A stretch of 34,901 nt of DNA, from NCBI GenBank assembly GCA_011390385.1, contig JAABSN010000011.1, positions 1-34,901 on the forward strand. The letters are read 5' to 3'. The notes beneath the pieces are model-generated. The model did no database searches. It was not told the origin of the DNA and saw only the letters and a program-made list of their open reading frames with translations. The position numbers and the translations under genes were made by a program. Source of the stretch: Thioalkalivibrio nitratireducens (GTDB lineage Bacteria; Pseudomonadota; Gammaproteobacteria; Ectothiorhodospirales; Ectothiorhodospiraceae). Within the stretch, counting starts at the first letter, position 1. Every line of letters begins with the position of its first letter. Of this stretch, positions 23,124 to 34,901 are shown one piece after another.

Positions 23124-23615
23124 TCAGGAACCCGCTGTGCGAAGCAGAACCACAGCTTCCGCGGCAATACCCTCACCGCGACCGGTGAACCCAAGGCGTT
23201 CGGTGGTGGTGGCCTTCACGTTTACCGCGGTCAACGGGAGACCACAGTCCGCCGCGACGTGCCCGCGCATGGTGTCGACATGCGGGGCCATTTTCGGGGC
23301 CTGGGCGATGATCACGCTGTCGACGTTCACCGGAACCCAGCCCGCTGTGTGCACCCGCGCCACCACCTCGCGCAGCAGCACCCGGCTGTCCATGCCCCGA
23401 TAACGCGGCTCGGTATCCGGAAAGTGCCGACCGATATCACCGAGAGCGGCGGCCCCAAGCAGGGCATCGCACAGCGCATGCAGCAGCACGTCACCATCGG
23501 AGTGGGCCACGACTCCCCGATCATGGGAAATTCTCACTCCACCGATGACCAGATGATCGCCGGGCCCAAACGCATGCACGTCGAAACCCTGGCCAACGCG
23601 CAGATCAGCCCGCAT
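23124..23615 (-). CDS. ispF: 2-C-methyl-D-erythritol 2,4-cyclodiphosphate synthase IspF
   Basis: IspF closes the cyclodiphosphate ring in the MEP isoprenoid pathway. From ATG 23615 the product is 163 aa (E. coli 159). Zinc ligands are in GQGFDVHAF, and the family signature [18 protein letters not shown] is followed by [19 protein letters not shown]. The C-terminal [20 protein letters not shown] binds the nucleotide moiety. The start was chosen because it gives the family-like [10 protein letters not shown]; an upstream start would extend further into the preceding gene. It overlaps the ceramidase-family gene by 11 bp. ispD, usually its immediate neighbour, is two genes upstream. Confidence 0.95.
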   Translation of the reverse strand: MRADLRVGQGFDVHAFGPGDHLVIGGVRISHDRGVVAHSDGDVLLHALCDALLGAAALGDIGRHFPDTEPRYRGMDSRVLLREVVARVHTAGWVPVNVDSVIIAQAPKMAPHVDTMRGHVAADCGLPLTAVNVKATTTERLGFTGRGEGIAAEAVVLLRTAGS

Positions 23616-24267
23616 CGTCAGCAACCCGCGCTTCGCGTAGATGCACATGGCGAATCATGCCGTCCACCAGCACGAACAGCACACCGGCGGTCAACAGGTG
23701 CCAGAGCCAATGGGTACCGACAACCACCCAGTCACAGAGCAGTTGATCCAACGCCCGCACGACCATGGCCAACAGGAACAGTGCACTGCCCAGCAGCAGA
23801 TCGCGGGCCAGCCGCCGGTCAATCCTCGCTGCCAGCGCCATTCCGACACCCAGCAGGGCCAGCAACGGAGCATAGAGCAGCGTGCTTCCCACAAACATTC
23901 CGGGCAGTGGAAGATAAACAGCGACCAGGCCCGCACCGGTCAACAGCCATGCCAGTATCAGCCCAAGCGGCCCGAGGGCCTTTACCCGCACCAGAAAGAT
24001 ATGCCAGTAGAGCAATGCAAAAACCGCGACCACGGCACGATCCAGCCAGTGCAGCCAATCGATCCCGCTCGCATGCCAAAGCACGCTGGCAAGACCCACC
24101 AACCCAACCAGCCCCGCCAGAGCGTACAGGTCCCAATGCTCGCGCCAACGGTGGCGTTCCAACTGGCGCCAGGCCTGCCATGCTGCGATGAAGTAAGCGA
24201 GGCCGGAAACGGTATTCAGAGGCTCTGCAAACCATCCGGGAATACCTCGCTCGCAATAGATGGTCAT
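23605..24267 (-). CDS. Ceramidase-family (CREST superfamily) integral membrane protein
   Basis: The 220-aa protein has about seven hydrophobic segments. The start [18 protein letters not shown], the central [17 protein letters not shown] and the late [10 protein letters not shown] contain the spaced histidine, aspartate and serine residues typical of alkaline ceramidase and related CREST hydrolases, which use a membrane-embedded zinc. The substrate in bacteria is not settled; membrane lipid amide hydrolysis is a reasonable guess. The ATG has GGAG 7 bases upstream. It lies 36 bp after the lipoate-ligase-like gene and overlaps ispF, an unusual position inside the isp locus. Confidence 0.82.
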   Translation of the reverse strand: MTIYCERGIPGWFAEPLNTVSGLAYFIAAWQAWRQLERHRWREHWDLYALAGLVGLVGLASVLWHASGIDWLHWLDRAVVAVFALLYWHIFLVRVKALGPLGLILAWLLTGAGLVAVYLPLPGMFVGSTLLYAPLLALLGVGMALAARIDRRLARDLLLGSALFLLAMVVRALDQLLCDWVVVGTHWLWHLLTAGVLFVLVDGMIRHVHLREARVADDAG

Positions 24268-24303
24268 TCCGGGGCTCCGTCGTGGAGATGCCTGCGCGCC
24301 GAA

Positions 24304-25398
24304 TCATTCACGATGAAGACCGTGCATCAGGGCCGCCAGAAAATCCTGTGCAGCAACGCCCGGGATGTCGAGTCCGAGGGCTTCCATTTCATGGGCAATG
24401 TGGCCCTGCAGCCTGGCTGCATCCGCCTCGGCGCTGATCGGCAAGATAGCACCGCGGAGACGTTCGGCCAGCCGCTCGACCCCGTCGGCCGGCAGGACCG
24501 TGAAGTCCCCGGAGAACTCCAGATCCTCGAGCACGTTCTCCCGGGTAAGCATGCGCGCACGGATCAACCCGCCCATGGCCTTGTGGACACCCTCCACCAG
24601 ATACGTTCCTGCGGCAATTTTCACACCGGTTGTCACCAGACGCCGGCCTTTCTGGTACACCCATTCCGGATCTTGCAGCAGATGACGAACCTCGACCAAT
24701 GCTTCTTTCTCGGCCTCGGTCAGGTCCGAGATCTCCGGCTTCACGCCGAGGTGTTCCTCGATCGCGCTCAGGAACAGCGACTTCACCCGCTCACGTTCCG
24801 GAGGCTGACCCAATTCCCTTGTCAGGGTGGTCATGTAGTCCTGCATTCCCTGCCGCAGCTTGTCCCGGAACTTCTCCGAACTCACCTTCAGACAACGGGC
24901 CATGGTGTCCATGTCGAAATCGAACATGAAACTGCCGACCATGACGGTCGCGTCATTGATGCGTGCCGATCCGGTACCACCGATCTTGCGCCCGTTCACA
25001 TGAATGTCGTTGACCGGCCGGAATACCGCAGGAACGCCCAATGCCTGGTAAGTCGCCAGCACCGGCGCCATGAAATGCGAGTAGATCTTCTCGACCCGGG
25101 CCGGTGCCATGCGGTGTGGATAGATGAAATGGAAGAACATCTGGTCGCGGTTCAGATACACCGCGCCGCCCCCGACGTCGCGCCGTACCACCGGCAGGCC
25201 CTGACGCTCGCAATAGGCGGTGTCCACTTCCTGCTCGATGTCCTGATGCAACCCCACCGATACGAATGGCTGGGTGGGATTGACCAGCGTCACCACAGGA
25301 TCGTCGTCCGGCCGCATGGCCTCGGCAACGGCATGAAAGATCGCCATCGATTCGATAGGCGCGACGAAGCCGGGATCGATCACTCGGATTCGTTTCAT
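24304..25398 (-). CDS. Lipoate-protein ligase A family protein with C-terminal accessory domain
   Basis: The LplA family activates lipoate with ATP and attaches it to lysines of target proteins. The 364-aa product has the catalytic-domain motifs VSVGLHQDIEQEV, RRDVGGGAVYLN and NDIHVNGRKIGGTGSARI, the last with the expected catalytic lysine. Its C-terminal part, from about residue 250 (TGVKIAAGTYLVEGVHKAMG then GLIRARM and LEFSGDFTVLP), resembles the LplB/accessory domain, so one chain may contain both functions. Octanoyltransferase or a specialised ligase for lipoate-binding sulfur-oxidation proteins are alternatives. It starts in an ATGA overlap with ispD, so its expression is tied to the MEP genes. 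Confidence 0.85.
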   Translation of the reverse strand: MKRIRVIDPGFVAPIESMAIFHAVAEAMRPDDDPVVTLVNPTQPFVSVGLHQDIEQEVDTAYCERQGLPVVRRDVGGGAVYLNRDQMFFHFIYPHRMAPARVEKIYSHFMAPVLATYQALGVPAVFRPVNDIHVNGRKIGGTGSARINDATVMVGSFMFDFDMDTMARCLKVSSEKFRDKLRQGMQDYMTTLTRELGQPPERERVKSLFLSAIEEHLGVKPEISDLTEAEKEALVEVRHLLQDPEWVYQKGRRLVTTGVKIAAGTYLVEGVHKAMGGLIRARMLTRENVLEDLEFSGDFTVLPADGVERLAERLRGAILPISAEADAARLQGHIAHEMEALGLDIPGVAAQDFLAALMHGLHRE

Positions 25399-26120
25399 AT
25401 CGGGTTCCTCAATCGGTTTTGCATGGTTAGGTACAGACGCGCTGTTTCCAGGTCCTCGGGGCGCGTAATCTTGATGTTCATCGGGCTACCCTCGACCAGC
25501 CGTGGCCGCTGACCGTGCAATTCCATCGCGCTGGCCTCGTCCGTAATCGGGACTCCCGCCTCGGCAGCCGCAGCGAGTGCCGACCGTAGCGCCTTCAGGC
25601 GAAACATCTGCGGCGTCAGTGCCCGCCAGACCCGAGCCCGGTCCAGTGTCTTCTCGATCCTCCCTCCGGCATCGGCGAGTTTCATGGTATCGGTACTCGG
25701 CGCCGCCAGCAGACCTCCAATCGGCTCATCCCGTAGCGTTGCAATCAGGCGATCCAGATCCTCGCGTGGCAGGCAAGGCCGCGCGGCGTCGTGTACGAGC
25801 ACCCAGTCATTGGCCTCACAGCGAGCAGCAAGGAAATCCAGGCCGTTGCGCACGGAATCGGATCGTTCCGTACCGCCCGCAACACGAAACAGACGCCCGC
25901 CCGCCACCGGAAGTTCGACCGCGTCGGGGTCGACATCCGGGCCCAGTACCAGCACCACGCCATGAATCGCCGGGTGTTCGAGGAAAATGCCCAGCGTATG
26001 CGCGAGAACCGTATGCGACCCGAGCATCAGGAACTGCTTTGGTCGACCCGTACCCATGCGTCGCCCCACGCCCGCCGCGGGGATCAGCGCCCATAACGCG
26101 GGCGTATCGGATTCAATCAT
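25395..26120 (-). CDS. ispD: 2-C-methyl-D-erythritol 4-phosphate cytidylyltransferase IspD
   Basis: IspD couples CTP to methylerythritol phosphate in the MEP pathway. The 241-aa product shows the nucleotide-binding LIPAAGVGRRMGTGRPKQFL at the start, GGTERSDSVRNGL, the catalytic-site VLVHDAARPCL, then ITDEASAMELHG and GSPMNIKITRPEDLE. Length and order fit the family. It overlaps ftsB upstream by 8 bp and the lipoate-ligase-like gene downstream as ATGA, so these genes form a tightly packed operon. Confidence 0.96.
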   Translation of the reverse strand: MIESDTPALWALIPAAGVGRRMGTGRPKQFLMLGSHTVLAHTLGIFLEHPAIHGVVLVLGPDVDPDAVELPVAGGRLFRVAGGTERSDSVRNGLDFLAARCEANDWVLVHDAARPCLPREDLDRLIATLRDEPIGGLLAAPSTDTMKLADAGGRIEKTLDRARVWRALTPQMFRLKALRSALAAAAEAGVPITDEASAMELHGQRPRLVEGSPMNIKITRPEDLETARLYLTMQNRLRNPI

Positions 26121-26424
26121 CCGCTCTGCCCGGCACGGAAACGCCGTCTGCCGGCGGGCCGACGGGCAAAAAGAAAACCTCGTCTTCCCGAATCATGCCC
26201 ATGTCCCTCCGTGCGCGCTCCTCGACCGCTTCCGAGCCACTACGCAGATCCTCGACCTCCGCCTCGAGTGCGCGGTTGCGATTACGCAGCCGTTCGTTCT
26301 CGATTTGCTGTAAATGTTTGGCATCACGCAATTCATGCACATACGGCCAGCCGCTCTGGCCGAACCACAGGGACCATTGCAGACCCAGCAGGGCCGCCAG
26401 CAGCAACAGGGCAAGCCAGCGCAT
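26113..26424 (-). CDS. ftsB: Cell division protein FtsB
   Basis: FtsB is a small bitopic inner-membrane protein that with FtsL and FtsQ activates septal peptidoglycan synthesis. The 103-aa product has a short N-terminal segment, one membrane span (LALLLLAALLGLQWSLWFG), then a coiled coil (HLQQIENERLRNRNRALEAE) and the family end EERARRDMGMIREDEVFFLP. It sits between eno and ispD, the usual gammaproteobacterial position, and overlaps ispD by 8 bp. A gap of about 200 bp to eno shows no recognisable gene. Confidence 0.93.
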   Translation of the reverse strand: MRWLALLLLAALLGLQWSLWFGQSGWPYVHELRDAKHLQQIENERLRNRNRALEAEVEDLRSGSEAVEERARRDMGMIREDEVFFLPVGPPADGVSVPGRADD

Positions 26425-26621
26425 CAGTCTGTATCCGAACCGGAAGACTGCCGTTCACGAGGCTGATTTGCCGCATCGGCAAGCCCATCGGCTTCCGCTC
26501 CACAGACCGTGACCGAACACGGCGTAGCCCGCACCGGCATCCCCCGTCCCGCGGCCGGCGCCGGCATCATCCAGCACTCAACCGCGAGCGCGACCATTCC
26601 GAATCGATCGCGGACCCGCTG

Positions 26622-28815
<2,194 letters not shown>

Positions 28816-28822
28816 GGGGGCC

Positions 28823-30538
<1,716 letters not shown>

Positions 30539-30560
30539 TTACCAAAAAGACCCTGTTCGC

Positions 30561-31862
30561 TCAATGTGGGGGCCATTCATGCGCTCCGTCAGGAGCCCAG
30601 AGGACAGCCACCAGCTCGCCCCGGACCCGCACCAGCGGAATTCGGGAACGCTGCCACGGTGGAATCCCGTGTTCCTGCATCAACGTCTTCAGGGCTCGCC
30701 GACGACCACCAGGCATGCGGACCTGTTCGCCTCCTTGCCGAAAGCAGATCTGCACCCCCTCCCTGGCCATGACCCCGGCCGCCTGCAGTTGCGTGACCGA
30801 CAGCCTGGTGCCATTGGGCAATACCAGGAAATCGTTGCCCGGCGGCCAGTCGAATGTTCCGCCGGCCGCCGACAACGCATCCGACTCCGGCTCCCGGGTC
30901 AGATACAGCACCCTGCGATGGACTCTCAGACCGAACCCGTCCCAGTACAGGGCCGGGTGCGCCTCGGCGCCCGCCTCCGCGAGCTGACGCAGAAACTCCA
31001 TCAGTTGCGCACGGCGTGGTGCTCGAGCCCCGGAGCGGGCGATGAACCGGCGCAGAAGCCACGACCGCCGTTGCGCCGGATGGGACAGCAATCCAACGAG
31101 ATCGAGGGTTCCAGGTGACGAGCCACTCAGTTCGTCCAGTATCGGATCCAGGAGACTGTCCAGAACCCCGATGACTTCACCCTGCAGACTCGCTGCCCCA
31201 CCGAGCCGGTCGTCCACCGGGAAGCGCCGGGAAAGAACGGGGAGCACCTCGCGGCGGATGAAGTTCCGATCAAACCGGATATCCAGGTTCGTCGGATCCT
31301 CGATCCAGTGCAGACGATACCGATCGGCGTAGGCCGCGAGCGCCTGATCCGCAACCGCCAGCAAGGGACGCCCCAGCCACCCGGCTCCGAGCGGTCGCAG
31401 CGACGGCATGGCAGCAAGACCCGCAGGACCACTGCCTTTCATCGCCGCAAGCAGAAAGGTCTCGGCCTGATCGGTTGCATGATGCGCGGTAACAACGCAG
31501 TCCTTCGGCCCGGCGTCTTCCGCGAGGGCATGATAGCGGAGCTCCCGCGCGGCCGCCTCGACTCCTTCCTCCGGCCTGCCAGGCACGCTGATCTTGCGGA
31601 TCAGGCAACGCAACCCGAGCCCGGAGCAAATCCGAAGACAATGTGCCGCCTGGGCATCAGCCTGGGGATGCAGCCCGTGATGCACATGGATTGGGGTCAG
31701 CGTGCGTCCGTGCTCCAACGCGGCGAGCGCATGCAGGAGCACCGTGGAATCCCGCCCGCCGCTAAAGGCCACACGCAGAGTAGTGAATTGCGGGTGTTGC
31801 TCCAGGAAGGTCCCGACGGCCGTTGTGACCGGATCAGGCCCCGGCTTCCTGGAATGCACCAT
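30561..31862 (-). CDS. tilS: tRNA(Ile)-lysidine synthetase TilS
   Basis: TilS attaches lysine to cytidine 34 of the AUA-reading tRNA(Ile), an essential decoding step. The 433-aa product has the PP-loop SGGRDST at residues 34-40, [35 protein letters not shown] and [20 protein letters not shown], all typical. Substrate-binding TilS-C domains follow, with a late [20 protein letters not shown]. The start overlaps the accA stop by 29 bp, longer than usual, but no later start fits better. It is read with accA and dnaE. Confidence 0.95.
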   Translation of the reverse strand: MVHSRKPGPDPVTTAVGTFLEQHPQFTTLRVAFSGGRDSTVLLHALAALEHGRTLTPIHVHHGLHPQADAQAAHCLRICSGLGLRCLIRKISVPGRPEEGVEAAARELRYHALAEDAGPKDCVVTAHHATDQAETFLLAAMKGSGPAGLAAMPSLRPLGAGWLGRPLLAVADQALAAYADRYRLHWIEDPTNLDIRFDRNFIRREVLPVLSRRFPVDDRLGGAASLQGEVIGVLDSLLDPILDELSGSSPGTLDLVGLLSHPAQRRSWLLRRFIARSGARAPRRAQLMEFLRQLAEAGAEAHPALYWDGFGLRVHRRVLYLTREPESDALSAAGGTFDWPPGNDFLVLPNGTRLSVTQLQAAGVMAREGVQICFRQGGEQVRMPGGRRRALKTLMQEHGIPPWQRSRIPLVRVRGELVAVLWAPDGAHEWPPH

Positions 31863-32799
31863 AAGCCATCAATCGCCGGTAACGCCGTTCGAGACGCTGG
31901 CCGGGGTCCAGCCGGTCCAGTTCTTCCAGTGTCTCCAGCAGCGCCGACTTGATCCGCCCTGCCGTGATCTCCTGTGACCGGTGGGCGCCGCCGAGGGGCT
32001 CGGCGATCACCCGATCGACCAATCCGAGCTCGCGCAGGCGCTCGGAAGTGATGCCCAGGGCCTCGGCGGCCTCCGGCGCCTTGTCGGCGCTCTTCCAGAG
32101 AATCGACGCGCAGCCCTCGGGCGAGATCACGGAGTAGGTCGAATACTGGAGCATCATGGTCGCATCACCGACACCGATGGCCAATGCACCCCCGGAACCG
32201 CCCTCGCCGATAACGGTGGCAATGATCGGCGTGTCCAGTCGTGCCATTACCATCAGGTTGCGAGCGATCGCCTCGCTCTGACCGCGCTCCTCCGCCCCAA
32301 CGCCCGGATAGGCGCCGGGGGTGTCAATGAAGGTCAGCACCGGCAACCGGAAGCGTTCGGCCATCTCCATCAAACGCAGCGCCTTGCGGTACCCCTCGGG
32401 CCGCGGCATCCCGAAATTGCGCAGCACCTTTTCCTTGGTCAGACGACCCTTCTGATGCCCGATCACCATGACCGGACGCCCGTCGAGCCGCGCCAGACCA
32501 CCGACGATGGCGGGGTCATCGGCGAACGCGCGATCGCCGCGCAGTTCGACGAAATCGGTGAACAACTGCGGAACGTAATCGAGGGTATAGGGCCGACGCG
32601 GATGCCGGGACAGTTGCGAGACCTGCCATGGCTTGAGCTTGCTGAAGATGTTTTCGGTCAGCGCCAGGCATTTTTCCTCGAGGCGCTGGATCTCTTCCTT
32701 GATGTTGACCTCGGCATCGTCGCCCACAAAGCGCAGATCCTGGATCTTCGCTTCCAGTTCCGCGATCGGCTGTTCGAAATCGAGAAAATCCGGATTCAT
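31834..32799 (-). CDS. accA: Acetyl-CoA carboxylase carboxyltransferase subunit alpha
   Basis: AccA with AccD transfers carboxyl from biotin to acetyl-CoA, the first committed step of fatty acid synthesis. The 321-aa protein begins with a helical segment (FDFEQP-like, here [19 protein letters not shown]), then [50 protein letters not shown] and the acyl-CoA site [15 protein letters not shown]. Length fits E. coli AccA (319 aa). It stands about 60 bp after dnaE and overlaps tilS by 29 bp. Confidence 0.97.
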   Translation of the reverse strand: MNPDFLDFEQPIAELEAKIQDLRFVGDDAEVNIKEEIQRLEEKCLALTENIFSKLKPWQVSQLSRHPRRPYTLDYVPQLFTDFVELRGDRAFADDPAIVGGLARLDGRPVMVIGHQKGRLTKEKVLRNFGMPRPEGYRKALRLMEMAERFRLPVLTFIDTPGAYPGVGAEERGQSEAIARNLMVMARLDTPIIATVIGEGGSGGALAIGVGDATMMLQYSTYSVISPEGCASILWKSADKAPEAAEALGITSERLRELGLVDRVIAEPLGGAHRSQEITAGRIKSALLETLEELDRLDPGQRLERRYRRLMAYGAFQEAGA

Positions 32800-32859
32800 G
32801 AAACGTCCCGTTTCTGACCGCTCAAACCCTGGATTGTAACCAATACGATCATCATCCGC

Positions 32860-34901
32860 TCAGAGTCCACGAGCGGCGTCACCGGCGCCATTGCCGTACA
32901 CCAGCGTCACCCGGCTCTCGGAACCCAGGGTCTCCTGCAAGCGGCGCAGAAATTGTTCGTCCGGGCGCACTTGCCAACGTTCGGGCAGTTCAAGTTCCAC
33001 GCGCGCATCCTCCCGTTCGTAGCGCATACGCAGACGGCAGGCACCCGCCGGACACTGGGCAACGACCCGGTGCAGCGAACGAACCTGGTCAGGGCGCAGG
33101 GAGACGAGGCTGAGATCCAGAACCCGCGCCCACTCCGCCCGCGCTTCGTCCAGTGTCAGGACCCGCTGGGCTCGCATGCGCACTCCTCCCGCGTATTCAT
33201 CCCGTGCCACACCCCCCTCGGCGACGATCAGGGTGTCCGGCACCAGGCGGGCCTGATGTTCACGGTACTCCTCGTTGAACAGAACCACCTCGGCCCGGCC
33301 GGTCTGATCATCCAGAGTCACGATGGCCATACGTCCGTTCGGTGTGTTGCGCAGCCGTATGCTCACCATCAGACCCGCGATCCGGGCAGTCTCCTGCCGT
33401 TTACGGCGACCATTTTGCTCCGGAACGCTTTCAAGACGACTCGCAAGTGACTGTAACGATGTGCCGGTCAGCCGCTTCAATTCGTCCCGGTAGCGCGCGA
33501 CCGGATGTCCGGTGAGGTACAGGCCCAGTGTCTCCTTTTCCCCACGCAGACGCTCGTCGTCGTCCATTTCGGGTAATGTTTCCAGTTCCGGCAACACCGC
33601 GCTCGCTGGTTCACCAAAGAGATCCACCACACCGAGTTCGGCGTTGCGCCCAGCCTGTTCGGCAGCCCCGATCGCCAGTGGCATCGCAGCGGCCAGTGTC
33701 GCCCGATTCGCACCAATGGCATCCATGGCACCGGCCCGAATCAATGTATTGAGCACGCGCTTGTTGACTTTTCCCAGATCGACCCGCTGACAGAGATCCA
33801 CCAGACTGTGGAACCCTGAACCGGCGTCGCGCGCATGCAGGAGGGTATCGATCGCAGATTCGCCCACCCCCTTGATGGCTCCGAGACCATAGACAATCGT
33901 CTCGGCATCCACCGCAGCGAACCGGTAGGCGGACCGATTGACATCAGGGGGAACGACACGCAGACCGAGGCCGCGGCACTCATCGATCAGGCCCACGACC
34001 TTGTCCGTGTTGTCCATGTCCGCGGACAGCACGGCCGCCATGAATGGTGCGGGGAAATGTGCCTTCAGCCATGCCGTCTGGTAGGCGAGCAAGGCATACG
34101 CCGCCGAATGCGACTTGTTGAAACCGTAACCCGCAAACTTCTCCATCAGATCGAAAATGTAGGTGGCAGTCTGTTCCTTCACGCCGCGCGCCAGCGCGCC
34201 CTGTACAAAAATCTCGCGCTGCTTGGCCATTTCCTCGGCCTTCTTCTTGCCCATTGCACGCCGTAGCAGGTCCGCTCCACCCAGGGTGTAGTTCGCGAGC
34301 ACCTGAGCGATCTGCATCACCTGTTCCTGATACAGGATGACACCGTAGGTTGGTTTGAGGATCGGCTCCAGATCCGGATGCGGGTACTCCACCCGTGCCC
34401 GCCCGTGCTTGCGATCAATGAAATCGTCGACCATCCCCGACTGCAGCGGCCCCGGTCGATACAAGGCCACCAGCGCAATGATGTCCTCGAAGGTGTCGGG
34501 CTGCAGACGATGGATCAGGTCCTTCATACCCCCCGATTCCAGCTGGAAAACGGCGGTCGTCTGGTACGCCTGGAGCAGCTTGAATGTCGCGGCGTCATCC
34601 AGCGGAATACTGTCCAGATCCACCGGCTCGTTACCCGGCAACTGGCGAATGGCTTCCAGGGCCCAGTCGATGATGGTCAGGGTCCGCAGACCCAGAAAGT
34701 CGAACTTCACCAAGCCCACCGCCTCGACATCGTCCTTGTCGAAGTGTGTCACCAGGGACCCACCACCGGCCTCGCAGTAGAGGGGCGAGAAGTCGGTCAG
34801 AGCCGAGGGAGCGATGACCACACCGCCAGCATGCTTCCCGGCGTTTCGAGTCAGACCCTCGAGTTTCAGGGCAAGATCCAGAATCCCCCGCACCTCCTCG
34901 T
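32860..34901 (-). CDS. dnaE: DNA polymerase III subunit alpha (N-terminus beyond window)
   Basis: DnaE is the replicative polymerase. About 680 C-terminal residues are visible; the frame runs off the window end, so the PHP domain and catalytic aspartates are not seen. Visible are NAGKHAGGVVIAP, LVKFDFLGLRTLT, VALYRPGPLQSGMV, YGFNKSHSAAYALLAYQTAW, a clamp-binding-like VVDLFGE, and an OB domain (ARIAGLMVSIRLRNTPNGR onward). Its position before accA-tilS-pyrG identifies it as replicative DnaE1, not the DnaE2 that partners ImuAB. The stop is TGA at 32862-32860. Confidence 0.96.
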   Translation of the reverse strand, partial: EEVRGILDLALKLEGLTRNAGKHAGGVVIAPSALTDFSPLYCEAGGGSLVTHFDKDDVEAVGLVKFDFLGLRTLTIIDWALEAIRQLPGNEPVDLDSIPLDDAATFKLLQAYQTTAVFQLESGGMKDLIHRLQPDTFEDIIALVALYRPGPLQSGMVDDFIDRKHGRARVEYPHPDLEPILKPTYGVILYQEQVMQIAQVLANYTLGGADLLRRAMGKKKAEEMAKQREIFVQGALARGVKEQTATYIFDLMEKFAGYGFNKSHSAAYALLAYQTAWLKAHFPAPFMAAVLSADMDNTDKVVGLIDECRGLGLRVVPPDVNRSAYRFAAVDAETIVYGLGAIKGVGESAIDTLLHARDAGSGFHSLVDLCQRVDLGKVNKRVLNTLIRAGAMDAIGANRATLAAAMPLAIGAAEQAGRNAELGVVDLFGEPASAVLPELETLPEMDDDERLRGEKETLGLYLTGHPVARYRDELKRLTGTSLQSLASRLESVPEQNGRRKRQETARIAGLMVSIRLRNTPNGRMAIVTLDDQTGRAEVVLFNEEYREHQARLVPDTLIVAEGGVARDEYAGGVRMRAQRVLTLDEARAEWARVLDLSLVSLRPDQVRSLHRVVAQCPAGACRLRMRYEREDARVELELPERWQVRPDEQFLRRLQETLGSESRVTLVYGNGAGDAARGL

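Noticed and set aside
23641..25512. 623-codon plus-strand frame across the lplA and ceramidase-family genes
   Set aside because: It spans several well-supported minus-strand genes and shows no family motif.
32860..34901. dnaE considered as the DnaE2 partner of ImuAB
   Set aside because: It sits 10 kb away in the conserved replicative order dnaE-accA-tilS-pyrG, so it is DnaE1.

Overview
The window reads as chromosome from a GC-rich gammaproteobacterium. The main reason is the right-hand block, where dnaE, accA, tilS, pyrG, kdsA, eno, ftsB, ispD and ispF lie on the minus strand in an order typical of Gammaproteobacteria. An E. coli-type LexA with an E. coli-type SOS box and a two-component Trk potassium system fit this. 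A Chromatiales-like autotroph or sulfur oxidiser is possible, but no gene here proves it.

Layout. Positions 1-2369 (plus strand) hold molybdenum cofactor genes mobA and moeA, with a small, apparently frameshifted reading frame between them. Positions 2620-4576 (minus) are a glutathione-dependent formaldehyde oxidation pair, adhC and fghA. Positions 4925-10464 (minus) are a seven-gene operon. In transcription order it encodes a FimV-like helical protein, a double pseudo-receiver protein, an MglA/COG2229-like small GTPase, a divergent roadblock-like protein, a canonical roadblock/LC7 protein, an Aer-like PAS protein and a cytoplasmic PhnD-like binding protein. A 189-bp non-autonomous element with IS5-like ends sits on each side of this operon in the same orientation. 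Positions 11209-13625 (minus) hold a DUF1538 membrane protein, a PII-like protein and a CBS-domain protein. They are followed to the right by a divergent ribA-like gene and by trkA-trkH, which gives an ion-homeostasis neighbourhood. Positions 17885-19601 (plus) encode a NodI/NodJ-type ABC exporter. Positions 19792-22916 (plus) are a lexA-imuA-imuB SOS mutagenesis cassette without an adjacent dnaE2, bracketed by two direct copies of a palindromic intergenic repeat. Positions 23124-34901 (minus) are the housekeeping block, with a lipoate-ligase-like gene and a ceramidase-family membrane protein gene inserted between ispD and ispF.

How the genes may work together. AdhC and FghA turn formaldehyde into formate, and the Moco genes would supply cofactor to a formate dehydrogenase or another molybdoenzyme elsewhere. 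TrkA/TrkH import potassium, and the DUF1538-PII-CBS set looks like a nucleotide-regulated ion transporter. The GTPase operon is the most novel-looking system. It has a G-protein switch, two roadblock-type partners, a likely flavin-binding redox PAS sensor, a ligand-binding-fold protein without a signal peptide and scaffold-like proteins, which suggests intracellular sensing that feeds a polarity or pilus-type switch. All of this comes from reading the sequence; no database search or structure prediction was run.
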